DNA of 9,143 nucleotides from SVTX01 sp045638125 (GCA_045638125.1 JAZUAS010000049.1:1-9143); one strand, 5' to 3'. Counted from the first letter of the stretch, positions 1 to 6,949 are shown. Made by a program: numbers and translations. Notes: generated by a model not told the origin, from the sequence alone.

Positions 1-34
1 TGGCAAAGAACTTTCCAAAAACAAATAATACAAA

Positions 35-99
35 TTTTTTCAAAAACCAATTATTTGAAAGTTTTTGAAGTAAAGAAGCTTTTTTTCAAAAAGTTTCTT
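35..99 (+). repeat. Dispersed hairpin repeat, left copy
   Basis: The 11-mer GAAAGTTTTTG (57-67) is followed 13 nt later by the 13-mer TTTTTTCAAAAAG (81-93). Both words recur in the same order on the opposite strand near the right end of the window (9017-9027 and 8996-9008). The core sits in a hairpin: 73-84 pairs with 88-99 (12 pairs, one G-T wobble, loop TTC). A second copy of the 12-nt core TTTTTTCAAAAA lies at 35-46, and 4-15 resembles the reverse complement of the 11-mer with one difference. This looks like a short non-coding interspersed element of the kind common in Clostridia genomes. That classification is inference, because only two copies are visible here. Confidence 0.55.
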
Positions 100-106
100 G
101 CAGGGT

Positions 107-130
107 GTGGGACAGAGTCCCACGGAAAGG
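107..130 (+). promoter_or_regulatory. Leader hairpin abutting the icd ribosome binding site
   Basis: GTGGGAC (107-113) and GTCCCAC (117-123) form a perfect 7-bp stem with a 3-nt loop. GGAAAGG (124-130) follows directly and lies 5 nt before the ATG at 136, so it is the probable Shine-Dalgarno site. The hairpin ends exactly where the ribosome binding site starts. It may therefore protect the mRNA 5' end or affect ribosome access; that role is inference. There is no T-run after the stem, so it is not a terminator. Confidence 0.5.
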
Positions 131-135
131 CAAAT

Positions 136-1347
136 ATGAGCAAGATCAAAATGACAACGCCGCTCGTCGAGATGGACGGCGACGAAATGACAAGAATTAT
201 TTGGCAGATGATAAAGGACGAGCTTATCTGTCCTTTCGTTGAGCTTAACACCGAATATTACGATCTCGGTCTGCCCGAGAGAGAAAAGACAAAGGATAAG
301 GTTACCTTTGACTCCGCATACGCGACGCAGAAATACGGCGTTGCGGTCAAATGCGCGACCATCACCCCCAATAAGCAGAGAGTTGAGGAATACAATCTTT
401 CCGAGATGTGGAAGTCGCCAAACGGCACCATCCGTGCAATTCTCGACGGCACGGTTTTCCGCGCACCCATTATCATCGACTCTATAAAGCCCGTTGTTCG
501 CAACTGGAAGAAGCCTATCACCATCGCACGTCACGCATACGGCGACGTGTATAAGGCAACCGAGTACCGCGTTCCCACCAAGGGCACGGCAACTCTCTCC
601 TTCAAGGGCGAGGACGGAACCGAATTTTCCAAGACCATCTACGATTTTGAGTGCTCCGGCGTGCTTCAGGGTCAGTACAATAAGGACTCTTCCATCGTAA
701 GCTTTGCTCACTCCTGCTTTAAATTTGCAATCGACACAAAGCAGGATCTTTGGTTCTCCACAAAGGACACCATCTCCAAGCAGTACGACCAGACATTCAA
801 GCTGATTTTTGAGGACATATACAACAAGGATTACAAGGCAAAATTTGAGGAGCTTGGCATCGAATATTTCTACACTCTTATCGACGATGCGGTTGCCCGT
901 GTTATCCGTAGTGAGGGAGGCTATATCTGGGCTTGCAAGAACTATGACGGCGACGTTATGTCGGATATGGTATCCACCGCATTCGGCTCTCTTGCTATGA
1001 TGACAAGCGTTCTCGTCTCCCCCGACGGCAACTACGAATACGAGGCGGCTCACGGCACTGTTACCCGTCACTACTACCGCTACTTAAATGGCGAGGACAC
1101 CTCCACCAACCCCATGGCGACAATCTACGCGTGGTCGGGTGCTCTTCGTAAGCGTGGCGAGCTTGACGGTCTTGATGATCTCGTTGACTTTGCCAACAAG
1201 CTTGAAGCGGCCTGCATCGAGACTCTGAACGACGGAATTATGACAAAAGACCTTGTAGGTCTTGTCGACGAGGGATTTGAAGCTACCGCAGTTAACACTC
1301 TCGGATTTATAAAAGCTATAAGAGAACGACTTGAAAAGAAATTTTAA
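136..1347 (+). CDS. icd: NADP-dependent isocitrate dehydrogenase, eukaryotic-type
   Basis: Cytoplasmic enzyme that oxidatively decarboxylates isocitrate to 2-oxoglutarate with NADP+, supplying glutamate precursor and NADPH. The 403-residue product matches the dimeric type II family (human IDH1/2-like, ~400-415 aa), not the E. coli type. Visible signatures are TITPN (75-79), WKSPNGTIR (92-100), VFR to R109, ARHAYGDVY (131-139), LIDD (248-251), the metal-binding stretch NYDGDVMSD (269-277), and AAHGTVTRHY (304-313). Arg100, Arg109, Arg132 and Tyr139 fall at the same numbers as the substrate-binding and catalytic residues of human IDH1. Arg311-His312 match the residues that contact the NADP 2'-phosphate. 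The ATG at 136 is chosen because GGAAAGG lies 5 nt upstream and the family motif begins at once. An in-frame TTG at 55 would add 27 unrelated residues encoded by the repeat hairpins. The gene appears intact and monocistronic. Confidence 0.95.
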   Translation: MSKIKMTTPLVEMDGDEMTRIIWQMIKDELICPFVELNTEYYDLGLPEREKTKDKVTFDSAYATQKYGVAVKCATITPNKQRVEEYNLSEMWKSPNGTIRAILDGTVFRAPIIIDSIKPVVRNWKKPITIARHAYGDVYKATEYRVPTKGTATLSFKGEDGTEFSKTIYDFECSGVLQGQYNKDSSIVSFAHSCFKFAIDTKQDLWFSTKDTISKQYDQTFKLIFEDIYNKDYKAKFEELGIEYFYTLIDDAVARVIRSEGGYIWACKNYDGDVMSDMVSTAFGSLAMMTSVLVSPDGNYEYEAAHGTVTRHYYRYLNGEDTSTNPMATIYAWSGALRKRGELDGLDDLVDFANKLEAACIETLNDGIMTKDLVGLVDEGFEATAVNTLGFIKAIRERLEKKF

Positions 1348-1365
1348 TATTTTTTAACACAAAAA

Positions 1366-1390
1366 AGAAGTCCCCCAAAAGGTGGCTTCT
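1366..1390 (-). terminator. Rho-independent terminator for the minus-strand operon
   Basis: AGAAG (1366-1370) pairs with CTTCT (1386-1390), and the stem continues inward with one wobble and one mismatch around an A-rich loop. Read on the minus strand the hairpin is followed directly by TTTTTT (1361-1366), the canonical layout for stopping transcription from the lipoprotein gene that ends at 1470. On the plus strand it lacks a T-run. It works in series with the stronger bidirectional hairpin at 1401-1440, so read-through into icd antisense would be well blocked. Confidence 0.7.
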
Positions 1391-1400
1391 CATAAGGATG

Positions 1401-1440
1401 ATAAAACCCCGACAGATTTTAAGGTCTGTCGGGGTTTTAT
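1401..1440. terminator. Bidirectional Rho-independent terminator
   Basis: A perfect 16-bp stem pairs 1401-1416 with 1425-1440 around an 8-nt loop. Its core is CCCCGACAGA / TCTGTCGGGG, flanked by AAAA on one side and TTTT on the other. The A/T flanks give a T-run after the stem on both strands. It sits between convergent genes, icd ending at 1347 and the lipoprotein gene ending at 1470, and so can stop transcription from both sides. Confidence 0.92.
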
Positions 1441-1469
1441 CTTGTTTTATAAGCCGAAATTGCAATTTA

Positions 1470-2093
1470 TTATTTCACTTCCATGCTTAACATAATAGGA
1501 GATGCATAGTAAGACTTATCCGCCCATCCTTTATGTCTCTCTCCGTTTTTGTCGTACAGTTCCGCTTCTTCGATCCAAATGAATATAATGATCTCTTTGG
1601 TTTCTCCTGCCGAAAAACCAACCGTTAATTCGTTGAAGACCTCGCTTTTTGAATTGAAATGTAATATTGAATCGGGGTCGTTTTCCTTGTGATAAAGCTC
1701 CTCATGCTTATCATAATACTTATACACCGTAAGTTCACCATCAACGATGATGCCAACCCTTAGAAAATCGACAACGTATCTGTTCGCATCAACTAATCTT
1801 AATGATAGGTTGTAGGTGTCATCCGTCAGACTTGTAATTTCAAATTTATTTACATCAGCATTTGATACATTGTTTTCATGGTTAGTAAAATCAATATTTG
1901 AATAATTTTCTAACGGTTGACGATTGAATTTTTCGCTTGAAAAAGTGAACGAATCGACCTTTTCGCCGTCAACAACAATACTTGCATTTTCGTTTGAACA
2001 CAGTATGTCGAGAGAGCATAAATGGCTTCTATCACAGCTCACAAGAAAAAGCAGAAGAACTGAAATTAAAATACCGCAAGCCGTCTTTTTCAT
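1470..2093 (-). CDS. Putative lipoprotein of unknown function
   Basis: 207-residue protein with a classic lipoprotein signal peptide: KK at 2-3, a hydrophobic core (8-17) and the lipobox LVSC with Cys20 as the predicted lipidated residue. It should be anchored on the outer face of the membrane. The rest is polar and predicted beta-rich, with two extra cysteines (26, 32). Near the C-terminus GETKEIIIFIWIEEAEL (163-179) faintly resembles the closing strand of TasA/camelysin-like exported proteins of Firmicutes, which is too weak to assign a family. The start ATG overlaps the stop of the upstream glycosyltransferase gene as ATGA, and GAGGAGG (2104-2110) and AAAGG (2098-2102) lie upstream, so translation is probably coupled. 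It is the last gene of the operon and is visibly richer in A+T than its neighbours, which may mean later acquisition or relaxed selection. Function not recognised. Confidence 0.8.
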   Translation of the reverse strand: MKKTACGILISVLLLFLVSCDRSHLCSLDILCSNENASIVVDGEKVDSFTFSSEKFNRQPLENYSNIDFTNHENNVSNADVNKFEITSLTDDTYNLSLRLVDANRYVVDFLRVGIIVDGELTVYKYYDKHEELYHKENDPDSILHFNSKSEVFNELTVGFSAGETKEIIIFIWIEEAELYDKNGERHKGWADKSYYASPIMLSMEVK

Positions 2094-3274
2094 TCAGCCT
2101 TTGCCTCCTCTTTGGCAAAGCTTTCGGTGATATTGAACTTTTTGTCAAGCTCGGCGAAGATGACGTCGGCAATACCGTCGCCGCCAAACGCCTCGCGGGG
2201 AACCTTGTTTGATTTCAGAGCCATGTACTTTTCGCTTCCGTTTGCCGCTTCCTTGATAAACTTCAGGCACTTTTTAAGCTTGAAGATACGCACCGCGTCT
2301 CCCCAATAGGTAACGTAATGCTCAGCAAGTCTCCGCTCAATCGTATTTGCGGAGTGGGTGACCACGATCGGAACGCCGAAGAACGCAGGCTCCATAAGAC
2401 CGTTTCCGCTCTTACCGAGATAAAGGTCGGAGAGCGCGATAAGCTCAAGCACCTTGTTGGTAAATCCAAAGGGATAGAGCTTGAGGTTTCCCTTGCTCTT
2501 CAGCTCCTTGAGACGCTTGTGAAGCTCGGGATTTTTTCCGCAAACTACGATGACGTTAATAGGCAGATCTTCCTCAACAAGCTTTTGGCAAAGCTTTTCA
2601 GCCATTCCTATGCCGTATCCGCCCTCGGTGACGTAGATGGTAAATCTGTCATCGATTCCCCACCTGGCTCTCAGCTCCTCTCGAGACTCGGTCATCTCAA
2701 ACGCCTCTTTTCTGATAGCAAGCGGAACTCTTTTGAGATTGTTGTTTCGATAATGACGACCATGCATCTTCATCGCGCGAAGGTAGCCCTCGGGCATCGA
2801 AATAGTAGTCAGATCACAGGGATAACGGAACATGGTGTTTATATGCGCGTCGGGAACGTGCATAACCGTGTAGGGCTTCTTCTCCATCTTTTCGGCATAA
2901 TAGTTTGTCGACCAATGCGTGCTGATTATTACGTCGGGAGCAAGCTCCTCAATATGCTTCATACTGTCAGCATACGCGCCCTTAGTCGTGCGCTTCATAA
3001 CGAACCAGCTGACAAGCTTTGTGCCGAAAAGATCCATAAGAATGATCGTAAGCCAAGCATACAATGGATGCTTATTGTAGCTTCTGACCTCTCGTCCCAT
3101 GCTTTGCTCAAATTTGAACATAGCCTCGCTTCCGCTTTCCTTGAAAAAATCACTGCGGACTATCTCAAAATATTCACCATATTTTTTCTCAAAGGCATCA
3201 CAGATCGATCGCTCGGTCATTATATGCCCAAATCCCGCTTCGACGAACGGGAAAACCACTCTAAGCTTTTTCAT
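2090..3274 (-). CDS. MGDG synthase/MurG-like glycosyltransferase (GT28-type)
   Basis: 394-residue GT-B enzyme of the monogalactosyldiacylglycerol synthase / processive diacylglycerol glucosyltransferase group. Such enzymes move a sugar from a UDP-sugar to a membrane lipid on the cytoplasmic face. The N-terminal domain has the glycine loop AGFGH (13-17), the membrane-associating region ~70-95, and PDVIISTHW (113-121). The C-terminal donor domain has TEGGYGIG (216-223), then GFTNKVLELIALSDLYLGKS (270-289) with Glu295 in NGLMEP, matching the UDP-sugar binding pattern. The C-terminus is charged (KEEAKAE). The start is the ATG at 3274, with GGAG 6 nt upstream; an in-frame ATG at 3340 would read through the leader hairpin and lacks family similarity. 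The gene follows the GT2 gene after a 144-nt gap and overlaps the lipoprotein gene by 4 bp. Sugar and acceptor are unknown; a glycolipid is the simplest guess. Confidence 0.82.
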   Translation of the reverse strand: MKKLRVVFPFVEAGFGHIMTERSICDAFEKKYGEYFEIVRSDFFKESGSEAMFKFEQSMGREVRSYNKHPLYAWLTIILMDLFGTKLVSWFVMKRTTKGAYADSMKHIEELAPDVIISTHWSTNYYAEKMEKKPYTVMHVPDAHINTMFRYPCDLTTISMPEGYLRAMKMHGRHYRNNNLKRVPLAIRKEAFEMTESREELRARWGIDDRFTIYVTEGGYGIGMAEKLCQKLVEEDLPINVIVVCGKNPELHKRLKELKSKGNLKLYPFGFTNKVLELIALSDLYLGKSGNGLMEPAFFGVPIVVTHSANTIERRLAEHYVTYWGDAVRIFKLKKCLKFIKEAANGSEKYMALKSNKVPREAFGGDGIADVIFAELDKKFNITESFAKEEAKAE

Positions 3275-3287
3275 ATTAATCTCCATT

Positions 3288-3303
3288 CCGCCGCAAGCGG
3301 CGG
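3288..3303 (-). promoter_or_regulatory. GC-rich hairpin just before the GT28 ribosome binding site
   Basis: CCGCCGC (3288-3294) and GCGGCGG (3297-3303) are perfect inverted repeats separated by AA. On the minus-strand mRNA the stem ends only three bases before the GGAG Shine-Dalgarno site (3281-3284). It could tune translation of the glycosyltransferase or stabilise a processed 5' end. With only two bases between the arms, the real loop would open to at least 4 nt. There is no T-run, so it is not a terminator. The role is inference. Confidence 0.45.
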
Positions 3304-3320
3304 CATAAATAGTAATCGAT

Positions 3321-3393
3321 GAATTTTGCCAAATGGGCAAAATTCGCGCGTGAAACAGTTAAATTGCCTGTAAGTGGGGAGCAACTTTCACGC
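3321..3393 (-). repeat. Structured intergenic region with two inverted repeats
   Basis: The gap between the GT2 and GT28 genes holds two further stems. GAATTTTGCC (3321-3330) and GGCAAAATTC (3336-3345) form a perfect 10-bp stem with a 5-nt loop. GCGTGAAA (3348-3355) and TTTCACGC (3386-3393) form an 8-bp stem enclosing 30 nt. CTCC TT GGAG lies at 3397-3406. None has a T-run and I see no convincing promoter here, so the gap looks like an mRNA-processing or attenuation element, or an inserted small repeat, within the operon. Its arrangement (AATTTTGC hairpin followed by AACAGTT) is loosely echoed at 9060-9116. Confidence 0.5.
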
Positions 3394-3418
3394 TAGCTCC
3401 TTGGAGAGAAAGATTTGA

Positions 3419-4762
3419 TCACTCGGCATCGGTGTTCCCGTGAGCGGTGGATTTCACTCCGCCCTCTGCGACGTGTTCGATGTCGGTAGTATCGGTATGG
3501 GGTATCGGCTTCCAGCCGAGATTTTTACAGAAAAGCGAAATCACGTCCATAGGCACTGCAAGAAGTGTAAAGAGGGGTAAAAGCAGTACCGACATAACCT
3601 TGATAAAGAATCCAACCTTGGGTATTCTCTTCGCTTCAAGGATGTAGACCAAAATCGTCAAAAGTATCGTTCCGATATAAGAAAGTGCGGTGGTAAGCGC
3701 CATCATCGGAAGCTTTGAAAGATAAACCTGCGGAATAGTCAGGCTATTATCAAACAAGGGAGCGAGCAGGTACATACTGTGCTCGATAAGTCCGAGACAA
3801 ACGGTGATAACACCAATGGGCAGAACGTTAACGGTTATATCGTAAACCGAGAACTTTCTGGGGCTTGCGCCCTTTTTGGGAGACTTGAAAAGCTCTCGCA
3901 CAAGGTCTCCGAATCTCTGGAAGAACACAAGAGTGTGTCCTCTCATCCAGCGAAGTCTCTGTCTCCACATTATTCTCCAGGTCATAGGCTGCTCGTCGTA
4001 GAACATCGCCTCGTCGCAATAAACAACGGGGGTATCGCCAATGATCTGGTCTGCGGTGATCTCCCAGTCCTCGGTGAGGGTGACGTACTTCCAGCCGTCC
4101 TTAAGCGCCTTTGCGGGAACTATGTATCCTGTACCCTGAACTCTTGTAGAACAGCCCAGCACGGTTCTTCCGCGGCTCTCGATACGGCATCCGTAAACGA
4201 AGTAAAGACCGTAGAGCGCACTCATTATGTTAGAACCGAAATTCTTGGAATTTCTAAATGACGTAATAACGCTTCGCTCACCGTTTGCAACATATGCATC
4301 GTTCATTTTGGAAATGAACTGCCCATCGAGAATGTTGTCGGCATCGAGAATGAAGAATCCGTCAAAATGCTCGTCGCTATAATCCTTGGCAATTCTGTCA
4401 ACAAGATATTTGAGGGCATAGCCCTTGGTGCATTCATTGGGGTTGTTGTACTCATACACGGTAGCGCCGGCTTCCAAAGCCACCTCGGCAGTCTTATCCG
4501 AGCAGTTGTGAGCTACAACGAAAACGTGAAGATTCTCTTGGGGATAATCGGATTTTCTTATACTGTCAACGAGATTGGCAATAACGTTCTGCTCGTTTCT
4601 CGTGGGGATCAGTATGCCGTAACGAAGCTTTTTATCCGATTTGGGGAACTTCTTCTTGGTGAACACACCAACAACTCCGAAAACGACGTAGTGTGCCATC
4701 ATCGCAAATAATATTCCGTACAAAACCGTTTTTATTATATCAACGACAAGTAAATAATTCAT
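3419..4762 (-). CDS. Membrane family 2 glycosyltransferase (BcsA/NodC-like)
   Basis: 447-residue GT-A enzyme that should use a nucleotide-sugar at the cytoplasmic face to build or extend a membrane-linked glycan. Order: an N-terminal TM segment (~5-34); catalytic domain from YGILIPTRNE (48-57); AHNCSDKT (84-91) in the nucleotide-binding part; the metal-binding DAD (140-142, in FILDADNILD); the acceptor/catalytic TED (230-232, in LTEDWEIT); and QRLRW (268-272). The last three correspond to the D, DxD, TED and QxxRW signature of processive synthases. C-terminal TM segments lie near 310-335, 352-374 and 387-412, and the tail (420-447) is polar. The ATG at 4762 has AGAGG 6 nt upstream. The gene follows the kinase gene by 38 nt with no visible promoter or terminator, so co-transcription is likely. 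The product is unknown; no PilZ domain is present, so c-di-GMP control through a PilZ domain in this protein is unlikely. Confidence 0.88.
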   Translation of the reverse strand: MNYLLVVDIIKTVLYGILFAMMAHYVVFGVVGVFTKKKFPKSDKKLRYGILIPTRNEQNVIANLVDSIRKSDYPQENLHVFVVAHNCSDKTAEVALEAGATVYEYNNPNECTKGYALKYLVDRIAKDYSDEHFDGFFILDADNILDGQFISKMNDAYVANGERSVITSFRNSKNFGSNIMSALYGLYFVYGCRIESRGRTVLGCSTRVQGTGYIVPAKALKDGWKYVTLTEDWEITADQIIGDTPVVYCDEAMFYDEQPMTWRIMWRQRLRWMRGHTLVFFQRFGDLVRELFKSPKKGASPRKFSVYDITVNVLPIGVITVCLGLIEHSMYLLAPLFDNSLTIPQVYLSKLPMMALTTALSYIGTILLTILVYILEAKRIPKVGFFIKVMSVLLLPLFTLLAVPMDVISLFCKNLGWKPIPHTDTTDIEHVAEGGVKSTAHGNTDAE

Positions 4763-4800
4763 GTTAAACCTCTGATCGTAATTTGTTTCCGCCGAGAATA

Positions 4801-6243
4801 TCAGCTCTCGGTCACGTCTCCCGACACCTCGGTATTCACTGCGAGAAGCTTGATATTTACCGTATATTTTCCGTCAGCTTGAGCCGTCTCAAAGCTTCCG
4901 CCAAGCTTTTCCATTATTCTCTCGCAGGTTTTGACTCCTATATGATTGCTCTCGGGGATAGAGTCGTCCTCTTTTATCTTGTTGGCAAAGGAGACCGTCA
5001 GATATCCGCCGTCAAGCTGGAAGCACACTTTGATAGGCTCGGACGCATCGGCATATTTTTCAAGATTTGAAAATACGTTCCCCACCACTCGTCCGAAATA
5101 CATTGTGTCTATATTGACAAAACAAGCAGCGTCGATATTATTCTCTTCAAAGGAATAGCCCTTTTCAACAAGCAAAATCGTATGCTCGGCTATCATCTGA
5201 CGCACAACGTCAGCACTTTGATATGCAGCGTTTTCAAGCGGAGAATCCTGCTTGCCAAACACCAAAAAGTAAGAAAACATATCGTCCGACAACGCCTTGA
5301 GGCGCATAGTGTTCTCCTTGCAGGCGGCGATATATTCAAGATTTGCGGGATCCTCATTTTGAAGCTCTATGAGATCGAGATAGCCCAGAATAACGGTCAG
5401 CGGCGTGCGAATATCGTGAGACATGGCGGTTATAAGCGCCGCATTCGCCTCCCAAGCCTGCTTCTCCTTGGTCATATTGTCTACCACCGAGTTTCTCATG
5501 CTGTTTACGTCATTTGCAAGAGAGGTTATCTCATCGTTGCCGTCAAGCTCGATAGGAAGATCAAGCTTGCCGCCCTCAACCAGCTTAACGTTTTGAGCCA
5601 AGCGGTTTATTCTCCTTGCCATAGACGAAAAATACATTGTCATTATAACAGCAAGAACGATTGCAGCCACAGAAAGCGCCGACACAGATACACCGACGTA
5701 CAAAAAATCCTCGGTATAGTCAACTACGGTAACGAGCAGCGTTCCGTCAACGAAAATTACAGGTTCCAGCTCACGGTTTCCTTCAAGTATATCGCCGAGC
5801 TGCTTGAGATAATTGATCTTTGCTTCCTCGGTAAGATATTGCTCAAAGCCTCTCTCTCCCGAGATCCACGGATTATTGAAAAATGGATTGGTGCTGGCAG
5901 GCTTATCGTCCGAGGTCGGGCCAAAATCCTTGAACCAGCCCGGCGCATACATAAGGCTTTCATCCTTATATACGATGATATCCACGTACTTTCCGTCGCT
6001 CCAATCCGATATCATATCGGAATCGTCAACGTAAAGCTTATTTTCCCAAACGTACTGCTGGAAATCCTCTATATGCCCATCTATTCTCTCCTGCTTTGCT
6101 CCGTCGGCAAGGTAATATCTCCAGACGAGAAAGCGGCCGGCTTCGTTAACGACTACAAAAACCGCACCCGCGATCAAAAGCGCCGTACAAAGCGCCAGAA
6201 TAAGCCTTGTTCTCAGCGATACGAATTTATTTTTGTTAGCCAA
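4801..6243 (-). CDS. Sensor histidine kinase with degenerate ATP-binding boxes
   Basis: 480-residue membrane kinase, partner of the response regulator next to it. Domains in order: TM1 (~13-33), an extracytoplasmic sensor region (~34-181) of no recognised family, TM2 (~182-206), a HAMP linker (~207-260), the phosphoacceptor helix with His276 in SHDIRTPL, and a HATPase domain (~345-465). The N box is present in altered form (VVGNVFSNLEKYA, 386-398, Asn393). The DxGxG G1 box is absent: the expected strand reads VSFANKIKEDDS (417-428). The following glycine box is reduced to HIGVKTCERIMEKLGG (434-449). The start is a TTG inside the regulator gene (8-bp overlap), supported by AAAGGGG (6251-6257) 7 nt upstream, which places MANKNK just before a basic stretch and TM1. 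The overlap implies translational coupling with the regulator. The signal sensed is unknown. Confidence 0.92.
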   Translation of the reverse strand: MANKNKFVSLRTRLILALCTALLIAGAVFVVVNEAGRFLVWRYYLADGAKQERIDGHIEDFQQYVWENKLYVDDSDMISDWSDGKYVDIIVYKDESLMYAPGWFKDFGPTSDDKPASTNPFFNNPWISGERGFEQYLTEEAKINYLKQLGDILEGNRELEPVIFVDGTLLVTVVDYTEDFLYVGVSVSALSVAAIVLAVIMTMYFSSMARRINRLAQNVKLVEGGKLDLPIELDGNDEITSLANDVNSMRNSVVDNMTKEKQAWEANAALITAMSHDIRTPLTVILGYLDLIELQNEDPANLEYIAACKENTMRLKALSDDMFSYFLVFGKQDSPLENAAYQSADVVRQMIAEHTILLVEKGYSFEENNIDAACFVNIDTMYFGRVVGNVFSNLEKYADASEPIKVCFQLDGGYLTVSFANKIKEDDSIPESNHIGVKTCERIMEKLGGSFETAQADGKYTVNIKLLAVNTEVSGDVTES

Positions 6244-6937
6244 ACTGATACCCCTTTCCCCAAACGGTTTTTATCAATTTGGGATTGGAGGGATCGTCCT
6301 CCAGCTTTTTGCGAAGTCCCAGCATATTGACCATTACGTTATTAGCGCTGGACGGCAATGCCTTCTCGCCCCAAACGCTCTCAAAAATGACGTTTGTCAC
6401 AACCGTCTCTCCTCTTCTTTCAAGGAGAAAGAAAAAGATGTCGTTTTCCTTGTCGCGCAAGCAAGGGTCAGCGCCGTTCTTCAAAACCTTACGCTCATCG
6501 AGATTGACGTCCACACCGCACGGCAGGTGGATAAGATTTGAAGGCTCCTCCTTGCCCTTATATATCATATAACGGCGCAGAAGCGACTCGGTTTTCAGCA
6601 AAAGCTCGGCAGAGGAAAAGGGCTTGACGAGGTAATCGTCGCCACCGCTGACGTATGCGCTTTCCTTATCTCTGTCAAGAGATTTTGCTGTCAGGAACAA
6701 AATGGGAGCCTTGGAAAATTCACGGATCTTTCGTGTCGCCTCGATACCCGACATCTGCGGCATCATGATATCCATGACGATAAAGTCAATATTCTCGTTC
6801 TTCGCCAAATCAACAGCGGCAGCTCCATTCGCCGCCTCGCATACAGAATATCCCTTTTTCTGCAACAGAAGTCTGACTATCTTGCGAATGTCCGCTTCGT
6901 CGTCCACGACCAGTATTTTGATACTTGAATTATCCAA
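6236..6937 (-). CDS. OmpR/PhoB-family response regulator
   Basis: 233-residue transcription factor. The receiver domain (6-120) has the acidic pair Asp12-Asp13, phosphoacceptor Asp56 (VMDIMMP), Thr83 (LTA) and Lys105 (KPF), all in place. The C-terminal winged helix (~135-233) ends in the usual TVWGKGYQFG. It should be phosphorylated by the overlapping kinase and control promoters, probably including its own. The start is assigned to the TTG at 6937, because GGAGGTGA (6942-6949) lies 7 nt upstream and the receiver motif begins at residue 6. An upstream in-frame TTG at 6961 would encode the Shine-Dalgarno sequence itself and has no site of its own. It is the first gene of the operon that continues into the two glycosyltransferase genes, so it may autoregulate that pathway. 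Confidence 0.93.
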   Translation of the reverse strand: MDNSSIKILVVDDEADIRKIVRLLLQKKGYSVCEAANGAAAVDLAKNENIDFIVMDIMMPQMSGIEATRKIREFSKAPILFLTAKSLDRDKESAYVSGGDDYLVKPFSSAELLLKTESLLRRYMIYKGKEEPSNLIHLPCGVDVNLDERKVLKNGADPCLRDKENDIFFFLLERRGETVVTNVIFESVWGEKALPSSANNVMVNMLGLRKKLEDDPSNPKLIKTVWGKGYQFG

Positions 6938-6941
6938 AAGC

Positions 6942-6949
6942 TCACCTCC
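6942..6949 (-). promoter_or_regulatory. Start-deciding ribosome binding site of the response regulator
   Basis: GGAGGTGA on the minus strand lies 7 nt (from GGAGG) before TTG at 6937. No ATG or GTG is available between the site and the conserved receiver sequence, so this strong site is what identifies the TTG as the start codon. Confidence 0.75.

Noticed and set aside
55..83. TTGAAA at 55-60 as an icd -35 box
   Set aside because: No -10-like hexamer lies at suitable spacing; the sequence at 78-83 is GCTTTT. The real promoter is probably outside the window.
55..135. Longer icd start at TTG 55
   Set aside because: The extra 27 residues are encoded by the repeat hairpins, match nothing in the family, and the ATG at 136 has a good ribosome site.
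40..1071. 343-codon open frame antisense to icd
   Set aside because: It lies entirely opposite a certain gene, has no ribosome site or family motif, and its composition is that of a complement of a GC-biased coding strand.
2318..3322. 334-codon plus-strand frame opposite the GT28 gene
   Set aside because: The minus-strand product has clear glycosyltransferase motifs throughout; the plus-strand translation has no domain and no start signals.
3304..3345. Internal promoter for the GT28 gene
   Set aside because: TTGGCA and TACTAT are present but only 12 bp apart, and other pairings have poor hexamers.
5182..6330. 382-codon plus-strand frame opposite the kinase gene
   Set aside because: It runs opposite a full kinase and into the regulator; its translation is basic and low in recognisable structure.
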